Of a stretch of DNA of 64,000 nt, positions 19,901-34,900 are shown piece by piece. How positions within the stretch are numbered: the first letter of the stretch is position 1; each line of letters opens with the position of its first letter. The notes beneath the pieces are model-generated. The model worked only from the letters and a program-made list of their open reading frames with translations. It was not told the origin of the DNA and searched no databases. Source of the stretch: Kordiimonas lipolytica (lineage in GTDB: Bacteria > Pseudomonadota > Alphaproteobacteria > Sphingomonadales > Kordiimonadaceae); the NCBI RefSeq assembly GCF_001550065.1, contig NZ_LRUB01000036.1:1-64000 (forward strand), given 5' to 3'. The position numbers and the translations under genes are program-made.

Positions 19901-22900
19901 TCAGGAAACCAAGATAGTCTTCCATCAGGTTATAGGGCATCACCGGAATACCGATTGTGGGATAGACCGAAGGGTAAGACGAAGGGCCGATCACGCGGGC
20001 AAAATTGGTGCCTGGTTTGGGGCCTTTGCCATACTGCTTGAAATCGCCGGGCACCACAGCGGGAAGCGGCGCACCGTCAGTCCCGCCGGGGCCCGGCAGC
20101 CCTGAGACTGGCGGTGTCGTCAGAGCTTTAAGCTCGGTGTAAACCTGCTCAGACGTCGTGCTTCCCTTGAGGCCGCTGTCCTGTTGAACCACTGTGCCGC
20201 CTGAATTGTAGCTGGTGAGCGACATGGGGATGGCCCAATAGTCGATGCTGGTCAGGTTGGCGGCGTCATATGGACTGCCGTTGAAGGTGATTTCCATCTT
20301 GTCGTAGCGCAGGTAGAAATTGGGGTCTGTGACCGCCTGGCCGGGTTCATAGCCTTCATATTGCGGCGTCCAGGGCGTGCCATAGCACACATAGATGCGG
20401 CCGCTGAAATGGCTGATGCTGATGCCGTCTGAAAGCTCCTCAAGCGTGTACCAGTTGCCGTCGGTCACGGAATAGACGGACGCGATCGCGTCCCCTGTCT
20501 TTGTGTTGGTGATATCGAGCGGTGCGCCGGCACCTGGGATAAAACCGATATACACGTCGCCTTCCGGCAGGCTGCTGTTGTTGGTGAAAGTGAAGTCCAG
20601 AGCGGCCATTAAGTCCTCCTGCTAATGATTGCCAAGGTGCAATCATTGCGCGAAAAATTCAGGCAGGAAAGCGCCAGTTACTTTTAATTACAAACATTAG
20701 GTTGTATCGGCGCGAGTTTGCGCGCCAGCACGATACCTTTATCGCACTGACGACGGGGCAGGCCGCAATGTGTGAAGGGCTTTTTCGGCCTATGCAGCGA
20801 TCACGCGCACCGGTACACGGTTTATCCGTGGTGCCCATCTTTCTCGGGGAAGGGGCGAAAACAGCACGTGTCGTGGGGGGTCAGAGAATTTCCAGTTTTT
20901 CCAGCACTTTGCGATGCTCATCACGCCGCGCCATGATGGTGCGGATTTGTTCCTTCTCGTCGTCAGAGAAGAAGGCATCTCCCCGTCCGGTTATGCCCTT
21001 GTTGAACCGGAGGGATGCCTTGTGCTTCATGCTCTCATCAAGAGCGGCCTGTATCTCTTCATCTGAATATTCGTGTTTGGGATCAACATGCGTGACGATC
21101 TTCCGCAAGAGCTCGCGAGGCTCTTCAACCAATTCCGCGTACCGCGACCAGAGAATGGGCTGTTTTTCAGTGTTTTTGCTGTCATTGTCGTACTTTATCC
21201 AGCTGGCGTAAAAGCGAGAATACCAGACAGTCCCAACATTGATCAGGTTCCAGCGCCTTTCCTCTTCCGTCATGGCGGAATAGTCCTGATCGCTTTGCAG
21301 GAAAAGTGCGTCGTCAATATATTTGCCTTCAGCCTCAAGCTTTTGCTGGTGGTTATAGAGGCTGACCAGCGTATCAAATATGTTCCGCGTATTGATCACC
21401 AGCCGTATGTTGAAAAGTTCACACAAGGCAGTGACCGGCCGTGTGGCGATCATGTGATTGTGGGTTATCACGGCAAAGGGCTTCTGTGCAGAGGCAAAGT
21501 GGAAATGCAGCAAGCTGGGGAAATAGAGGTCACGGGCCTGGTTGGTGGATGCGTAAGACCCTCTCTTGAAGGTGGCGGTATAATTTTTTCTAAGCAATAT
21601 CGTAAGTGCGGTCCGCAGAAAAGTTCCCCCAACTTTCGGGGGAAAATTCATCGTAGTCATCAGGTTTCTGCTCGGGTTTCTGGCGATTGCTTCTTTGAGT
21701 TGAGCATTTATCTCGCCATCTTGCTCGGGGAGCTGCTGCACCAACTGATAAAGCACCTGAAATTTATCCAAGTTACCTCTCCTTCATATGGCGCTCTACG
21801 TAAGCACATGGCGGAAAGCTGGTCAAGTCGGTGGTGCTGAACCATTATATGGCTCTTTAGACCGCTTGCGGCTTGGCTGGTTCAACCGATACAGGTACAC
21901 CGTTGAGTGCCGCGTTGCCGCTGACGGTGTCAAAAAACTTATCGTCCGTCAGGATGTTGCAGTTGACGCCCGCCTGTTCACTGGCCACCGAAAGCTTCAC
22001 GCCTTTTTCCCTGTGGCCCCAGCCGTGGGGCAGGCTGACAACGCCGGGCATCATGTCTTCGCTGGCAATTACCACTGTCTCCACCGCGCCCACGCGGGAG
22101 GCAATGCGCACGCGCGCCTCATTTTCAATGCCGCGGGCCGCCATGTCATCCGGGTGCATCATCAGTTGCCAGCGCGCCGGGCCCTTGGTCAGCCGGGTGC
22201 TGTTGTGCATCCAGCTGTTGTTGGAGCGGACATGCCGCCGCCCGATCAAGAGCAGTTCGCCTTCGGCCACCCTGTGGCGGCTGTCCATCAGGCGCTTCAG
22301 GTCATCAAGCATCAGCTCAAGATCAAGCTTTGCGGGGCCGGAGAGACGCTCTGGCATGCTGGGCTGAAGCGGGCCAAGGTCCAGCCCGTGCGGATGTTCC
22401 ATCAGTTTCTCAAGCGTCAGGCCCATTTCTGCGCCTACAGCCTTGCCGTAGGGGCCATATTGTAGCCCCTGATCCAGCAGGATATGGGGTGCGGGCAGGG
22501 GCTTATAGTCCTGCCCTTTGCGTCTGGCGATGGCGCTGGCGAGACCGATCATGATCTCCCAGTCATGCTTTGTGCCTTCAGGTGGGTCGAACACCGGCGC
22601 GTTGTAGCGGGTGATGTTCCGAACCGCCAGCCGGTTGAAGCTGATGTCATAATGGTCATGCTCCAGCGCCGAAGTCGGCGGCAGGATCACATCGGCGTGC
22701 CGCGTAGTTTCATTCAGGTAGATGTCGATCGACACCATGAAATCCAGCCCCTCGAACGCCTCGTTCAGGTCCTGCGCGTTGGGCGCGGAAAGCGCGGGGT
22801 TGGCCGCAATGGTAACCAGGCCTTTGATCTGGCCTTCGCCCGGGGTCATGATCTCCTCTGCCATGGCCACAGCAGGATATTCACCCGAGAAGATCGGCAG

Positions 22901-25900
22901 GCCGCTGACACGGCTGTGCTTGGTGGCGAAATAGCCGGCACCGCGCGCGCCGGGCGTGACATTGCCGAACGCAGGCGTCGGCACCATGATGCCGCCGGGC
23001 ACATCCATATTGCCGGTGATGATATTCAGGACCTGGATTGCCCACTGGCAGAGGGTGCCGAAGGCCTGGGTGGAAACCCCCATGCGCCCGTATGCTGCGG
23101 CGCCGTCGGTTTCAGCCATGGTGCGCGCCAGGCCCCGGATCACATCGGCATCGATGCCTGTTTGCCCGGCCGCCAGCTCGGGCGTAAACGGCCTAACGGC
23201 CTCGCGCACTTCCTCAAGCCCCGCAACATGGTCAGCCATTGGGCCAAGGTCCACAAGGCCGTCTTCGAACACAGTCCGGATCATGGCCAGCAAAAGGAAC
23301 GCATCGCTGCCGGGGCGGATGAAATGATGCTCGTCCGCGATCATGGCGGTTTCGGTGCGCCGCGGGTCGATCACCACAAATTTGCCGCCGCGGTTCTGGA
23401 TGTCCTTCAGCCGGTTCTTCACATCCGGCACGGTCATCATGCTGCCGTTTGACGCCAACGGGTTGCCGCCGATGATCAGCAGGAAATTGGTGTGGTCGAT
23501 ATCCGCCACCGGCACCAGATACTGGTGGCCATACATCAGGTGGCCAACCAGCATGTGCGGCAACTGGTCAAGCGACGTGGCGGAAAAATGATTTTCCGTG
23601 CCTACCGTGCGCCTGAGCTCCCCGCCGTGGGTCAGCGTGCCATAATTGTGAACGCTGGGGTTGCCCGCGAAAAAGCCGATGCTGTTTTCGCCGTGCGCTT
23701 CCTGGATCGCCGTGATCTTGTCCGCGACCAGCTCGAACGCCTCATCCCAGCTGATCTCATGCCAGTCGTCGCCCACGCGCTTGATGGGCTTGGTCAGGCG
23801 GTCCGGGTCTGTGTGCAGATCCTGCAGCGCCGTGGCCTTGGGGCAGATGTGACCGCGGCTGAATGGGTCTTGTTTGTCTCCCTTGATGGAGACGATCCTG
23901 TCGCCTTCCGTCTCAATCGCGATACCGCAGATGGCCTCGCACAAATGGCAGGACCGGTAATGGGTTTTCCTTACGTCTGTCACAGCCTTCCCCTCCCGCT
24001 TGACATGGTCATGATTAAATCATGCTTTAGACTTGTGAGCTATGGTGAATGGGCGATGTTTCAAGCTAGGATCGGCAGGCGTTGCCTTATCCGGTTTTGC
24101 CTGATAGGCCTTTATGCCGAAAAAAGGAATCGACTGTTTCAGTTTAGGAGGATGTGTGACCTTACGCGCGACACTATTGGGCATTGCCGCCCTGCTTCTG
24201 GGGGCTGGCGCCCTCAATCTGGGAATGGGGTTGCAAGCCTCGCTTCTGGGTGTTCGCGCGGGCATGGAAAATTTCCCGACTCTGCTGATCGGTGTGATCA
24301 TGTCGGCCTATTATGCTGGCTTTGTCGCGGGCAGCCTCTATGCGCCCAAGGTGGTGGCGCGGGTGGGGCATATCCGCACCTTTTCGGCCTTCGCGTCCAT
24401 GGTGTCGGCAGCGGCTATCTGCCATGCGGTGTTTGTTGATCCCATCAGCTGGATCATCTTCCGGGCGCTGACGGGCTTTTGTTTTGCGGCCCTCTGCCTT
24501 GTGGCGGAAAGCTGGCTCAACGCCCGGGCCAGCAACCTAAACCGCGGCACTGTGGTGTCGATTTATTTTGTCGTGATGCTTGCGATGACGGCGGCGGGCC
24601 AGGCCTTCCTGATGATGGCGCCGCCATCTGGCTATGACCTGTTTGTTTTCGTGTCTGTGATTCTGTCGCTCGCGCTGGTGCCGATCGCGCTGACATCGAC
24701 ACCGAGCCCCGAAATTTCAGAACCCGACCGCATGAGCTTCAAAAGGCTTTACAACGTCTCGCCCGTTGGGGTGGTGGGCACCTTGGCTGCGGGGGTGATC
24801 ACCGGGGGATATTGGGGGCTTGGTGCCGTGTTCGCGCAGGCCAAGGGGCTTGTGTCTGATGATATCGCCATCTTCATGACGCTTCTGGTGCTGGGCGGCG
24901 TGGTGACACAGTGGCCATTCGGGCGCCTGTCCGACCGGATGGACCGCCGGATCGTGATCGGCTTTGTGGCCATCGCCATTTCCGCTGTGGGCATCCTTGT
25001 GGCGACAGATGTATTACCGGACGATCCATGGCTTTATGTGATGGGCGCGGTGATGGGCGGGCTCGTGCTGCCGCTGTATGGCCTGGTGCTTGCCCATACC
25101 AACGACCACCTTGAGGCTGAGGATTTCGTGCCAGCGGGGGCTTCGCTGCTGATGCTATACGGCATCGGTGCGGTAACAGGGCCACTTCTGGGTACGGTTG
25201 CCATGCGCCTTGTGGGGCCGGGCGGTTTGTTCCTTTGTCTGGCGATTGCCGGCGTCGTGCTTGCCACCTTCACGGCTTACCGCATGACCCAGCGCGCTGG
25301 CGTGGACGCGGAAGATACAGAAAGCTTCGTGCCTGTCACCAGCACCACGGCTATGGCCTATGAGCTGGACCCACGGGCTGAGGAAGAAGACGATCTGGGT
25401 TTCGAGGAAGACCCGGAGGCGCAGGCCGTACAGATTGCCGACCGTCCTTGAGGGCAGTGGGTCACCGAACCTGTATCTAATCCATTTTGAGCTACCCCCT
25501 TCTTGCGCTACAGTAGCGCCACGCATGGGGGCATGCTTATTTTGGGGCCGGGAGCCAATATGACAGAAGAACCATTCGACATTGTCGTCTTCGGGGCAAC
25601 GAGCTTCGTGGGCAAGATTTTGTGCGACTATATGATGAAACATTACGGCCTGGATGGCAGCGTGCGCTGGGCTGTGGCCGGTCGGTCGCCGACCAAGCTG
25701 GAAGCGCTCAGGGAAAGCCTTGGCAAGGGTGCTGACGGGCTGGAGCTGATCGTGGCCGACGCGGCGGATGAGGTGGCACTGAACACCATGGTGGCGCGCG
25801 CGAAAGTGATGATTTCAACCGTTGGTCCATATGCGCTCTATGGCGAGCCGCTGGTGAAAGTGTGTGCTGAGACCGGCACCGATTATGTCGACCTGACAGG

Positions 25901-28900
25901 CGAAACTCAGTGGATCAGGCGCATGGTTCGCCGCTACGAGGATATGGCCCGGCAGTCGGGCGCGCGTATCGTTCACTGCTGCGGGTTCGACAGCATACCA
26001 AGCGACCTGGGCGTGCACTTTCTGGAGCGCGAGGCGCTGGCCAAGTTCGGCGCGCCGGTAACGCGGGTCAAGATGGGTGTTAAGGCGATAAAGGGCGGTA
26101 TGTCCGGCGGCACGGTTGCCAGCCTGATGAATGTGCTGAAAGAAGTTGCCAAAGAGCCTGAACTGAAGAAAGAGCTGGCAGACCCCTACAGCATCTGCCC
26201 GCGCGAACATGGCTTCCGTGCGAAACAGCGCAATATCACCGGTGCAAAATTCGACAAGGATTTCGGTCGCTGGCTCGCGCCCTTCATTATGGCGGCGATC
26301 AACACGCGGGTCGTGCACCGGACCAACGCACTAAAGAACAAGGCATACGGGCCCCAGTTCCGGTATGACGAAGCCATGTTCATGAAAAGCCGGATGCAGG
26401 CCACCATGGCCGCGTTGGGCATGGGGGTTTTCATGGTGCTGGCCTCACTTGCGCCCACCCGGTATCTGCTGGAGCGGTTCGTGGTGCCGAAACCCGGCGA
26501 AGGCCCAAGTCCGGAGGCGCAGCGCACCGGCTTTTATGATCTGCGTTTCCATGGCAAGGCCGACGCGGGCGATGTGCTTCGCGCCAAGGTGAAAGGTGAC
26601 CGTGACCCAGGGTATGGCTCAACCGCCAAGATGCTGGCGCAGGCGGGTATCTGCATGGCGCAGGATGTCGCGAAAGAAGATCTGGCTGGCAATTTCTGGA
26701 CCCCGGCCACAGCCATGGGCGACAAGCTGATCGGCAGGCTTGAAAAGCATGCGGGGCTCACGTTCGCATTGGACGAGTGACAGCCTCTGACGCTGCGACA
26801 AATTGCCAGTTGGGGGCAAGCCCGTAACCAGACACAATGGACTTCCGAAACTGGGAGAATGCCATGAGCGTGTCAGCTGTAGATTTGCCGAAATCAAGTG
26901 CCCTTTGGGCCCATGTTCAGGCGGGCGACTTTCTGGATTGTTACCGCGCAACTGCAGTGCCCATTGAGCTGGGCATGGAAGAGGCTGTGCGGACCGCGCT
27001 CAATCACATGCCGGGCTGGGTCCGGTGGTTGATGGATATTCGCAACCGCATAGTCGGGCCCCTGGGGCTAAAGGCCGGGAAGCACAGCCGGAAAGGGGAG
27101 GCTGGCGAGGACGCCCCGCTGGAGATGTCAGCGCCGAGCGAAAGAATCGTCTTCACAGTACGCGAGCGCTATGAAAATGAGATCATCTTGGGCGAGGATG
27201 ATCGCCATCTGGATTTCCGGGTGAGCGTGTTTCGCACGCCGGTGGCCTGGTATGTGGCCACATGGGTGCACCCCCATGCCTGGTATGGCTGGCTTTACCT
27301 TTATACCATTATGCCATTTCATAAGGCGATCATGTATCTCAGTGCCAGGCGGCTGGAAGAGGTCCAGCGTCCGCTGGCCTGCGATCATTTGTAGCCTGTT
27401 AACAATTTGCTGCATATGATGAAGAGGCGCATGGGGTCGGTCTGGAGTTTGGATGCGTTTGGTTTGGATAGGTTTGCTGCTCTTGATGTTGTCTGCACCC
27501 GCGTCGGCGCAGACCTTCAAGCTCGTGACCGAAGAACAACCCCCAATGAACTTTCGCGACCCGGAAACTGGCCGGGTGGTGGGCATTACCACTGAACTTG
27601 TCGAAGCCATCATGACCAAGGCGGGCTTTGAGTATGAGCTGTCGCTGCTGCCGTGGAACCGTGCGTACCGCTATGCCCTCAGGGACGCCAATACCTGCAT
27701 TTTCACCACGGTTCGCACGCCCGAACGCGAAGGGCAGTTCAAATGGGTTGGCCCGCTTTACACCAGTGGCTGGGCCTTCTACCGCCCCGCCGGGGCAGGG
27801 ATCGTGGTCGACAGCCTCGAAGACATGGCGGGCAAGGTGGTTACCGCCACAACAGGCACCATCAATATCTCGGGCATCAAGGAAATTCCGGGCATAAAGC
27901 TGCTTGAAGTCCCGACAGACCACCGGGCACTGGTGCTACTGAACGAAGGCCGCGCGGATTTGTGGGTATCCGGCGTGTTCACCGCCTTTATCGGTGGCGA
28001 CAAGGCCGGTGTGGTGCCGGAACTGGCTTTCCTATGGCGCCCGATTGAGCTGTCGCTGGCCTGCAATAAGGCAACCAGCGACGAGGCTATCGCCCGGCTG
28101 AATACGGCCAATGTGTCCCTTGATGCCTTGCGGCAGCAACTGAAGGCGCGCCACTATTATTACACCCGCGAACGGCACCCGGCACTGCAGCCAGACTAGT
28201 TTTCAGCCTCCTCCATATCTCCGCTTATTTCTTCGAATATATCTTTGGTTTATCGCCTGCCGTATCACGCATTTGTGGGCTTGCGCGGCCTCAAGGTTGA
28301 CCCTACGGTGTTTCGAAACATCATGAGGGGATACAATATGCAATTCAGGGAGCTTGGATGGGCCGCCGCCTTTGGTGCCGCGCTTGCGATCAGCACCAGC
28401 GCCACTGCCATGGAAGCCAAGGAAAAATGGGATGTCAACAACCCGCCGGTGTCCGGCGAGGCCAGAGAAGTTCTGGTTGATACGGCTGAAGGCACATGGA
28501 TGAGCCTGGATGTCAGCCCGGACGGTCGGATGATCGCGTTCGACCTGCTCGGCGATATTTATGTGATGCCGATCGCGGGCGGCAAGGCTACCCCGATCGC
28601 CAGCGGTGTGGCGTGGGACATGCAGCCGCGCTTTTCGCCTGACGGCAGCGAAATCGCCTTCACCAGCGACCGTGCGGGCGGCGACAATATCTGGGTGATG
28701 AAGGCTGATGGCACTGACGCGCGGCAGATCACCAAGGAAAGCTTCCGCCTGATGAACAACCCGGCCTGGAGCCCGGACGGCGAATTCATCGCGGCGCGCA
28801 AGCATTTCACCACGCGGCGCTCGCTCGGGACAGGTGAAATCTGGCTCTATCACGCGTCGGGCAAGGCGTCTGGTGGGCTGCAGGTGGTGAAGCGCCCGAA

Positions 28901-31900
28901 CGACGCCTTCCAGAAAGAACTGGGCGAGCCCATGTTCAGCCCGGACGGCAAATCCATCTACTACACAATGAATGTGACGCCCGGTAATACCTTCCTTTAC
29001 GCGCAGGACAGCAACACGGAAGTGTTCCAGATCAAGAAAGTATCGCTTGAGGACGGCAGCGTGGAAACCGCTGTTGGCGGCCCGGGTGGGGCCGTGCGCC
29101 CTGCACCCTCGCCAGACGGATCGAAGCTGGCGTTTGTCAAGCGCGTGCGCGCCAAGTCCCGCCTGTTTGTCAAGGATATGGCAACGGGTGAGCTGACCAT
29201 GCTGGATGACGATCTGGACTATGACATGCAGGAAGGCTGGGCTGTGCATGGCCTGTATCCGAACATGGACTGGACGCCGGACGGCAAGGAAATCGTTTAT
29301 TGGTCGCGCGGGAAAATCTGGCGCATTGATGCCGCGAGCGGTGAAAAGGCGGAGATCCCTTTCCATGTTCAGGATACGCGCACGGTTTACGCCCCGCCGC
29401 GCTTCAAGGTGGATGTGGCGCCCGACGTGTTCCGCACCAAGATGGTGCGGTTCGCCACCCCGTCACCGGACGGCAAGTCTGTCGTGTTTGAAAGCCTGGG
29501 CAGCCTTTATGTGAAATCAGGGGACGCTGAGCCCAAGAAGCTGACACGCAGTGGTGACTATGGCTTTGAGCTGTCGCCCATCTGGTCGCCTGACGGCAAG
29601 ACCATCTATTTCATTACCTGGGACGACGAAAAGCTGGGCAGCATCCAGCGCGTCAGCGCCCGGGGCGGCAAGCCGAAGGCGGTGCTTGGCGCGCCAGGAC
29701 ATTATGCCGATCTGGCGATTGATGACGCTGGCGACACGCTTCTGTTTCAGAAGCGCGGTGGTGGCTATTTGCTGGATGACACCCATGATGAAGCCCAGGG
29801 CATCTACCGTTTGGGCGTAAAAGGTGGCACGCCTGAGCTGGTCACCAAGGAAGGCAGCGACCCGGCGTTCGGCCCGGATGGCCGCATCCTGGTGCAGCGC
29901 GGCAATGCGCTCGTCAGCCTGTCTGCGAACGGCTATGACGCCCGCACGATTGCCAGTGCGCAATATGCGTCTGACCTGCGCCTGAACAAAACCGGCAGCC
30001 ATATCATCTGGCGTGAAAATTATCATGTTTACATGGCGCCTGTGCCCGCGACCGGGCAGGCGGTTACGCTCTCTACCTCTGGCGGTAGCGTACCGGTAGC
30101 TAAGCTCACGCGCGACGGCGGCACCTATATTGGCTGGGCGGATGACGATACGGCCTTTTGGTCCATCGGCCCGGTGATGAAGCAGGTGGATGTGGCTGAT
30201 GCTTTCGGGGCGGATTTCAAGGCGCCTGAAGGCGGGCTTGACCTGTCGCAGGAAGTCGCGACCGCGAAGCCTGAGGGCATCACTGCCATTATGAACGCCC
30301 GCATTGTCACCATGGAAGGCGATGAGGTGATTGAAAGCGGCACCATCGTCATCGACGGCAACCGCATCCAGGCGCTGGGCGTGGATGTTCAGGTGCCCGA
30401 AGGTGCGACGGTGATTGATGCTGCGGGCAAAACTGTATTGCCAGGCTTTATCGATATCCACGCCCACGGCCCCTACGGCAGCGGCGAGATTGTGCCGCAG
30501 CAGAACTGGTCGCAGATGGGCCATCTGGCGTTCGGTGTAACCACGACGCATGACCCATCCAGCCGCGCGACGCTTGTTTTCTCGGCGGCTGAATATCAGC
30601 AGGCGGGCAAGATCCTGGCGCCGCGCACTTTCTCGACCGCTGAAATCGTTTATGGTGCCAAGTCCAGCTACTGGGCACCTGTCGATGAAATCAACGATGC
30701 GCTTGCGCACGCCCGCCGCCTGAAGGCGCAAGGTGCAATCAGCATCAAGAACTATAACCAGCCGCGGCGCGATCAGCGCCAGCAGGTAGTGGAAGCCGGT
30801 CGCCAGTTGGGCCTCAATGTGGTGGCCGAAGGCGGCTCTCTGTTCCATCAGGACATGAACCTGATCGTGGACGGCAATACGGGCGTTGAGCACACGCTGC
30901 CCAACCAGCATATCTACGATGATGTGCTGCAGTTCTGGCCGCAGACGGACGTGGGCTTCACGCCGACGCTGGTGGTGGCCTTTGGTGGTATCGGCGGCGA
31001 AGATTACTGGTACAAGCATATGGATGTGTGGAAGCACCCGCGCCTCAGCCACTTCGTACCGCCAACCGTCCTTCAGCCGCGGTCTGTGCGGCGGGAAATC
31101 GCGCCAGAGGAAGACTATGGCGATGCGATGAACGCTGCCTTCGCCAAAGACCTGATGGAGCGCGGTGTCAGTGTGCACACGGGCGCACACGGCCAGCGTG
31201 AAGGCCTGGGCACTCACTGGGAGCTGTGGTCCTTTGTGCGCGGCGGCATGACGCCCCACCAGGCGCTTCAGACTGCCACAATCAACCCGGCCCGCTATAT
31301 GGGCATGGACGCCGACATCGGCAGCCTGAAGGCGGGCAAGCTTGCGGACCTCATCATCATCGACGGTGACCCGCTTGCGGACATCAAGGACAGCGACAAG
31401 CTGACCCATGTGATGCTCAACGGCCGGCTTTACCGGGCTGATACGCTGGCGGAAGAGGCGACGGGCGACTTTACGCCCAAGCCGTTCTATTGGGCCGACC
31501 GACCTGAAAGCAGCATTCGGTAAAAAGCGCCGGATACCGGAATTTGGGGAGGCTTCGGCCTCCCTTTTTTATGGGCGTTTGCAAGCTGTTAACCACTTGT
31601 TTGCTAGGCTCTTCTTAGGGATAAGGGGAATACTGCAATGCGCTTGATTGTGGGTGTGATCATATTGCTTTTTCTGACGCAGGCGTCAGCCGCGCAGACC
31701 TTGACGCTTTTGACCGAAGAAAACCCGCCACTGAATTACACGGACGCCGAGACAGGCGAAATCACCGGGGCAGCCACCGAACTTGTTACGGCTATTCTGG
31801 ATGCAGCCGATGTCGATTTCACCATTCGCAGCCTGCCGTGGGCGCGGGCGTTCCGGCAAGCCAGGGATACTGCCAACCACTGCGTTTTTGCTACCGTACG

Positions 31901-34900
31901 GTCTGAAGAGCGGGAAGATAGGTTCGAATGGGTGTCGCCGCTTTTTGTCGGCGGCTGGGCGCTCTATAAGCGGCCCGGCAGTGCGCTGGATGTAACAGCG
32001 ATCGATAAGCTCGAAGGTCATGTTGTGGCCGCCATGGCCGGGACCGCCGCGCTGGCCAAACTTAAAAGCGCCACCAATGCCGAGGTCGTGACCGCCCAGC
32101 GCGATGATACAGCACTTGCGCTTCTATATCATGGCCGGGCAGACCTTTGGTTGTCGGGCGTGTTTGCAGCACCCCATTCTGCCAAAACAGCGGGTCTTCC
32201 GATGCCGGAAGTCGCCTTTATCTGGCGCCCCAGCGTGATCGCGCTGGCGTGCAGCAAGGGGACGGACCCTCAGCTTATGGAGCGGCTCAGGCAGATCAAT
32301 GCGGGCCTCAATGACCTGCACCTGATGGCCCGCTACCATTATGGCGCGCCCTGATCTGCCGGGAAGAGGCCGTCCATGATGGCCTGTGTCTTGTCCACTT
32401 CGCCCTTGAGCCAGGCAGCGAATTCCTTGTATTTGTCGGTTTCCGCGAACTCGTAGGAGCACACAAGCCAGTCTGACGGCTGTACCGGATAGGGGCGTCC
32501 GAGCGGCACAAGGAAGCCGTTTTCAACATCATGCTCATAGAGCAGCGACCGGCCAAGCGCGACACCAAGTCCGCTCATGGCGGCCTGCAGCGCAAGGTCA
32601 GTGCGGTCGAAACGGCTGACCGGGTCTATCTTCTGTGAGAAGTCGGGCTCGGCTTCATCGAATTCGCGCCAGCCGAACGGGATGGGATCCACCTCAGTCA
32701 CATGATCCATCAGGATGTCATGATCCACCGTCCAGGGGCGGGAAGGGTTGATGCCTTTTTCCTTGATATAGGATGGGCTGGCCACTGCCTGCATCATGGA
32801 TGTGCCCAGTTTCACGCACCTGAGGCCAGGGTAGGGGCCGATGCCGTAGCGGATGGCCACATCTGCCTCGCCACGCGTGAAATCCACCAGCCGCGTTTGC
32901 GCCTGCACCGAAAGGGTCAGCCCGGCGGCGCGTGCCTGCATCAATCGCGGCACCATCCATTTCATCGCAAGCGAGGGTGGAACGGACACGCGGATCGCGC
33001 TTGAATGGCGCGCCTGCAGGATGCGGTCAAGCGCGTCTTCAAGGTCATGAACACTGGAAAAAGCTGCCCGGCACAGGATTTCACCGGCATGAGTGAACTT
33101 CAGGGACCGGGTTGTGCGCTCAAACAGCTGCATGCCCAGCATGTCTTCGATGGCGCGCACCCGGTGGCTCACGGCTGTCTGGTGCACGCCCAGGGCTTCT
33201 GCGGCCTTTGTGAAATTCTGTTCCTGGTGCAGGGCCGCCAGGAAAGGGCTTGCCTGAACCAGTTTTACCAATCTGCTATTCATGAATATATCTCATAATT
33301 TTAAGAGAAAAAACTATCCTATAAAAACGCTGAAGGCCACAGATATTATTACTCAGACGAGGATAAGGAGTAAATATAATGTCTATAAGCCATGAGTATA
33401 TGTCGAGACTATTGGCCTTTGGTGTGGTGATTTTCCTGGCGGCGCTGTTCCTCCTGAGCGTGCCGTCGAATGCCCAAGACCAAGTCATCTATGTGAATGC
33501 CGACCGCAATATTGAAAAGGGCCAGGATGCCATGCGTGATGGCGATTATGAGCGCGCGGTCCGATATCTGAAGAAAGCAGCGCGCCGTGGTCTTTCAAGT
33601 GAACACCGCGCGATTGTCCAGAACAGCCTGTGCGCATCCCTTTATTTCCAGGGGGCCTATGAAGAAGCAGCCACTGCCTGCACGGATGCCATTACCGAAG
33701 ACGGTCGCTACTGGAAAGCCTTTGTTAACCGCGGGCATGCGCGCAAGGCGCTGGGTGACATGAGCGGCGCGCTTGCCGATTACTGCGAAGCACGCGAGTT
33801 GAGCCCGAAGCACGTCAGCGGAGTCTTTCAATCCCAGTGTGAAGGATAACAGAGTAGCTCTCGCTCCTTCACAGCCTCGGGCTGCCCGATGGAACCCCCG
33901 GCCAGCCCGATTTTTTATACCCTCTTCAGGCTTGCCGGTTATCGCTTTCCCTGCGTAGAATGCCTGCGAGGATGGATGAGGGGGCAAGCACTTGGTGCGG
34001 CTGGATAAACTTCTGAACACAAAGGACTTTCGCAAGGCAGCCAAGCGTGCGCTGCCCGCGCCCATGTTCCATTATCTGGACGGCGGGGCGGATGACGAAT
34101 GGACGTTGGCGGAAAGCACGGACGCCTTCGCGCGCTACCGCCTGTTGCCTGAGTATCTGAAGGACCTGAGCGTGGTGGACACCAGCACCCGGGTGCTGGG
34201 CGCTGAACTGAAATCCCCATTGATCCTGTCGCCCACCGGTATGAACCGGCTGTTCCACCATGAGCGCGAACCGGCTGTGGCACGGGCTGCGGCGAAGCAT
34301 GGGCTGATGTACAGCCTTTCCACCCTTGGAACCACCAGCATGGAAGATGTAGCGGCGACCAGCACCGGGCCCAAGATGTATCAGATTTATGTCCACAAGG
34401 ACCGCGGCCTGACCATGGAGTTTGTCGAACGCGCCAAGGCGTCAGGCTATGACGCCCTGTGCTTGACTGTGGACATGGTGGCAGGTGGCAACCGCGAGCG
34501 TGATATGCGCACCGGGTTTACCATGCCGCCGAGGTTGACGCTATCCAGCCTTGGCAGCTTTATTACGCATCCAAAATGGACATTCAATTTACTGCGTAAC
34601 AGTGATTTTCGCCTGGCCAATGTGGCGCACCGTCAGGACGCGCTGGCGGGTGGGGCCATGGGGGTGATCGGCTATGTGAACAGCCAGTTCGACCATAGCG
34701 TGACCTGGGGTGATGCAGCAAAGGTGATCGAGGCCTGGGGCGGTCCTTTTGCCATCAAGGGCATCCTGTCGCCGGCGGATGCTGTGCGCGCCCATGACGC
34801 GGGGGCAACTGCTGTGATGATATCGAACCACGGCGGGCGGCAGCTTGATGGTGCCGCGGCTCCGATTGACTGTGTGGCGCCCATGCGTGATGCGGTCGGT